DNA of 43,310 bases from an uncultured Opitutia bacterium (GTDB lineage: Bacteria > Verrucomicrobiota > Verrucomicrobiia > Opitutales > Opitutaceae), in the NCBI GenBank assembly GCA_903834135.1, contig CAILHZ010000014.1, positions 1 to 43,310 on the forward strand, in the 5' to 3' direction. Below are positions 41,124 through 43,310 of this stretch, piece by piece. The position numbers and the translations under genes are program-made. Every line of letters begins with the position of its first letter. The stretch's first letter is position 1. The notes under the pieces were generated by a model. The model ran no database searches and was not told where the DNA came from. It saw only the letters and a program-made list of their open reading frames with translations.

Positions 41124-41483
41124 ATGAATATAAATTCTATAGATCAATCCAATCTGGATGTGCCGCAAAGTAAATTTGCGTCAAAAAATACTTTGGTATC
41201 GTCATTTACCGGAAGAGAAAAAGATTATATTTCAAATAATCTTCCTACGCCTAATTCACAGGATTCTATAAGTATAAGTAAATCAGCTAGCTCTCAAACA
41301 GACTCGACAGTATGGGTAAACTTTAAAAGCCGTACATTCGCTATTAACAATTCGATTGAGGCTAGATCGAGTGTTAATTCAATAATAACATTATTGAATA
41401 ATAACGGATCTGAAATATTGACTTCATTGAAAGCGCCGACTTCAAGTGCGGTATTGAATTTAGTATATGATACAGCTTGTTAA
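41124..41483 (+). CDS. unknown small protein after csrA (119 aa)
   Basis: Not recognised. Ser/Asn-rich, no signal peptide or membrane segment, one cysteine at the very end. The stretch DSISISKSASSQTD resembles DSLSISKAQQLL in the FlgM-like protein at 5580, but the rest does not follow FlgM. It starts 48 bases after csrA, in AT-rich DNA, and may be the end of the flgF unit or have its own promoter. Coding is supported by an open frame of 119 codons with ordinary composition. Confidence 0.6.
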   Translation: MNINSIDQSNLDVPQSKFASKNTLVSSFTGREKDYISNNLPTPNSQDSISISKSASSQTDSTVWVNFKSRTFAINNSIEARSSVNSIITLLNNNGSEILTSLKAPTSSAVLNLVYDTAC

Positions 41484-41608
41484 TTTGTACTAGTGATAAA
41501 GGGCAATAGAATACCTAAATGTATTAAATTGTGTTAAATATTGATTCATGATCTTATTTTAAAATATATAAATACATGAATTTTAATTATATTAACTAAC
41601 TAAACTTT

Positions 41609-42484
41609 GTGTATACACTAGTAACAGCTTGTAAGAATAGGGAAGAGCATTTAACAGAAAATTTGCATCACTGGGTTGAAATTCCTAAAATTAGTGAAAT
41701 AATTATTGTCGATTGGTCGAATAATAGACCGCTTTATGATTTAGAAAAGGTGGATCGTAGAATCAAAGTATTGCGTGTAGAAAATGAACCTAAGTGGATC
41801 TTATCTTATGCTTATAATTTTGGTATTTCGCATGCAAGTAATAGCAATATCTTGAAAATAGATGCCGATTGTAGACCAGACAATGAGATAACTGAATTCA
41901 TACCCGGCACTCGACATTTTTTTGCAGGATTCTGGAAAACTGGGCAATTAGTCGATAAAGCATCAATAAATGGACAATGTATTTTTACGAAAAAACAATT
42001 TGATGATGTCAATGGATATTCTGAATTAATTCGTACTTATGGTCGTGATGATGAGGATCTATACGATCGATTTATACTTCATAAAAATAATCGTATCGAT
42101 ATACCACCTGAATATTTTAATTTTATAAAGCACGATGATTTTTTGCGTACGAAAGAGCAGTTTAAGGTGTCTATAGACAGCGATCAACGAGAGTATATTA
42201 TTAGTACGCCAATATATAACGAAATGCGGAATTTATATTTAGGAAGAAATTTACTTTGGGGTCAGACATATAAAAAATGCATTTTTATAGAAAAGTCTAG
42301 CAATGATACTAAATACTATATTCGTGATAAAAATACTGAAATTACTATACCTGATGAAATTAATAAATCAGCAAAGTTATTTTCATTAAGATATATAGCT
42401 TCAATTAAGCTCCAAAAAAGTATGAGCGAAACTGCTGGTCTCAGTGAAGATTCTTGCTGGAACATACTTTCGAAAATTAATTAA
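41609..42484 (+). CDS. GT-A-fold glycosyltransferase (291 aa)
   Basis: The N-terminus YTLVTACKNREEHLTENLHH with IIIVDWSNNRPL is the start of a GT2/GT-A nucleotide-sugar domain. K-I-D-A-D-C (DAD at 85-87) is the metal-binding DxD motif, and GRDDEDLYDR (145-154) corresponds to the galactosyltransferase-type G-x-[DG]-[DE]-D acid motif. It should transfer a sugar from a nucleotide donor; the acceptor is unknown. GTG start gives the correct domain beginning. The gene is visibly more AT-rich than the flagellar genes. Because it follows fliW-csrA, flagellin glycosylation is a good guess but not shown. Confidence 0.85.
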   Translation: MYTLVTACKNREEHLTENLHHWVEIPKISEIIIVDWSNNRPLYDLEKVDRRIKVLRVENEPKWILSYAYNFGISHASNSNILKIDADCRPDNEITEFIPGTRHFFAGFWKTGQLVDKASINGQCIFTKKQFDDVNGYSELIRTYGRDDEDLYDRFILHKNNRIDIPPEYFNFIKHDDFLRTKEQFKVSIDSDQREYIISTPIYNEMRNLYLGRNLLWGQTYKKCIFIEKSSNDTKYYIRDKNTEITIPDEINKSAKLFSLRYIASIKLQKSMSETAGLSEDSCWNILSKIN

Positions 42485-42496
42485 TAATTTAAATTA

Positions 42497-43310
42497 ATGA
42501 AAGATTTAATTATCGGATGCATAACTGGTTATGATTTCAAAGACATAGCTCCTTGGGTTAATTCAATTGAAAAATGTGGATTCAAGGGTGATAAAGCTAT
42601 GATAATTTATAATTGTAGCTACGATTGCTATAATGAGTTAACTAGGCGGGGTTTTATAGTGATGGCTTTTAACAAGGATGATAAAAATAAACGTTTTCAT
42701 TATCAGGATAATTTCGGACCACAGATTGTAGTCACGCGGTTTTTACATATATGGAGTATGCTAAAAAAGTTTAATTCTAGTGATTATAGATATGTAATAA
42801 CTACAGATGTGAGAGATGTTATATTTCAAACCAATCCTTCCAACTGGCTTGAGTTAAATATCGGTAACAAACTAATCAATGTTGCCTCAGAATCTATGTA
42901 CTATGTGCATGAAGATTGGAGTAATATGAATATGCATAGTTCATTTGGGTCAGAAATATATGATCATATGAAATATCAAAAGATTTATAATGCCGGCACC
43001 TTAGCAGGATGTTTTACTGCGATTAGGGATATAGTATTAAATGTGTATCTTTTATCGCGTTTTAATAGAGTACACAACCCTGACCAAGCTGCACTTAACA
43101 TCTTACTTAGCCTTGAACCTTATAAATCAATAACACGTTTTTCGGAATCTGAGGATGCTTGGGCATGCCAAGCCGGAACTACTGTAGACCCATCAAAGAT
43201 AAACAAATACAAGAAATATTTGACTGAACCAGAGCCACATTTTGATGGAAATTACGTATATACGAGTGAAGGTATTAAATTTTGCATAGTACACCAATAT
43301 GATAGAGTGC
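42497..43310 (+). CDS. glycosyltransferase-like protein, cut by window edge
   Basis: An open frame from ATG 42497 runs without stop to the right edge (271 complete codons), so the C-terminus is missing. It begins MKDLIIGCITGYDFKDIAPW and has YRYVITTDVRDVIFQTNP with a DxxD metal-binding type motif at 104-107, then NPDQAALNILL. This is the layout of a family of GT-A nucleotide-sugar transferases with an x-T-D-V-R-D-V-x-F-Q motif. It starts 12 bases after the previous glycosyltransferase and shares its AT-rich composition, so the two were probably acquired or are maintained together. Confidence 0.75.
   Translation, partial: MKDLIIGCITGYDFKDIAPWVNSIEKCGFKGDKAMIIYNCSYDCYNELTRRGFIVMAFNKDDKNKRFHYQDNFGPQIVVTRFLHIWSMLKKFNSSDYRYVITTDVRDVIFQTNPSNWLELNIGNKLINVASESMYYVHEDWSNMNMHSSFGSEIYDHMKYQKIYNAGTLAGCFTAIRDIVLNVYLLSRFNRVHNPDQAALNILLSLEPYKSITRFSESEDAWACQAGTTVDPSKINKYKKYLTEPEPHFDGNYVYTSEGIKFCIVHQYDRV

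Noticed and set aside
1..43310. Non-flagellar system such as a defence island, phage or secretion cluster
   Set aside because: Apart from a few small unknowns and two glycosyltransferases, every gene fits flagellar assembly or its control; the export ATPase and gate genes are flagellar, not virulence type III, since rod, hook and filament genes are all present.

Overview
The window is a nearly complete flagellar locus of a Gram-negative bacterium. P-ring and L-ring genes (flgI, flgH) require an outer membrane. By eye the DNA is about 40% G+C. I cannot name the phylum. Almost no gene has a Shine-Dalgarno sequence, and several promoters lie so close to their start codons that the mRNAs would be leaderless. 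That argues against a typical enterobacterial, Vibrio or Bacillus host. A lineage with weak Shine-Dalgarno use is more likely; Verrucomicrobiota/PVC or a non-photosynthetic cyanobacterial relative are guesses only. There are no tRNA or rRNA genes, CRISPR arrays, insertion sequences or phage genes.

Layout. (1) 290-2424, minus strand: two tandem flagellins, each with its own sigma-28-type promoter and hairpin terminator. (2) 2682-6634, plus: fliD, a lipoprotein, a FlgM-like anti-sigma factor, fliS and a FliT/FlgN-like chaperone. (3) 6711-7061, minus: an unknown protein behind a flagellin-like sigma-28 promoter. (4) 7244-8749, plus: an orphan NtrC-type sigma-54 activator, convergent with a response regulator carrying a degenerate HD-GYP domain (8761-10029, minus). 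(5) 10313-24853, plus: flgB flgC fliE fliF fliG fliH fliI fliJ motE-like fliK flgD flgE fliL fliM fliN fliO fliP fliQ fliR. (6) 25023-32479, plus: flhB flhA flhF, a small membrane protein, fliA motA motB, and a small Cys-rich protein. (7) 32642-41483, plus: flgF flgG flgA flgH flgI flgJ flgN flgK flgL fliW csrA and an unknown protein. (8) 41609 to the right edge: two AT-rich glycosyltransferase genes, the second cut by the window edge; flagellin glycosylation is a plausible role.

Regulation as read from the DNA. Three sigma-54 (-24/-12) promoters precede flgB, flhB and flgF. All three share an upstream block held in fixed register to the promoter, best conserved between flgB and flhB (TTGTAA-N19-TTACAA). 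The NtrC-type activator at 7244 is the obvious candidate to drive them. FliA (sigma-28), made from the flhB unit, would then fire the late promoters at both flagellins, fliD, the flgM-like gene and the unknown gene at 6711-7061. The FlgM-like protein would hold FliA until hook completion. FliW-CsrA adds post-transcriptional control of flagellin.

The points most worth pursuing are the leaderless late and middle transcripts, the fixed-register sigma-54 upstream block, an FlhF with altered GTPase motifs and no FlhG partner but a new small membrane protein beside it, the degenerate HD-GYP regulator, a FlgH without a lipidation cysteine, and five small uncharacterised genes inside flagellar units.
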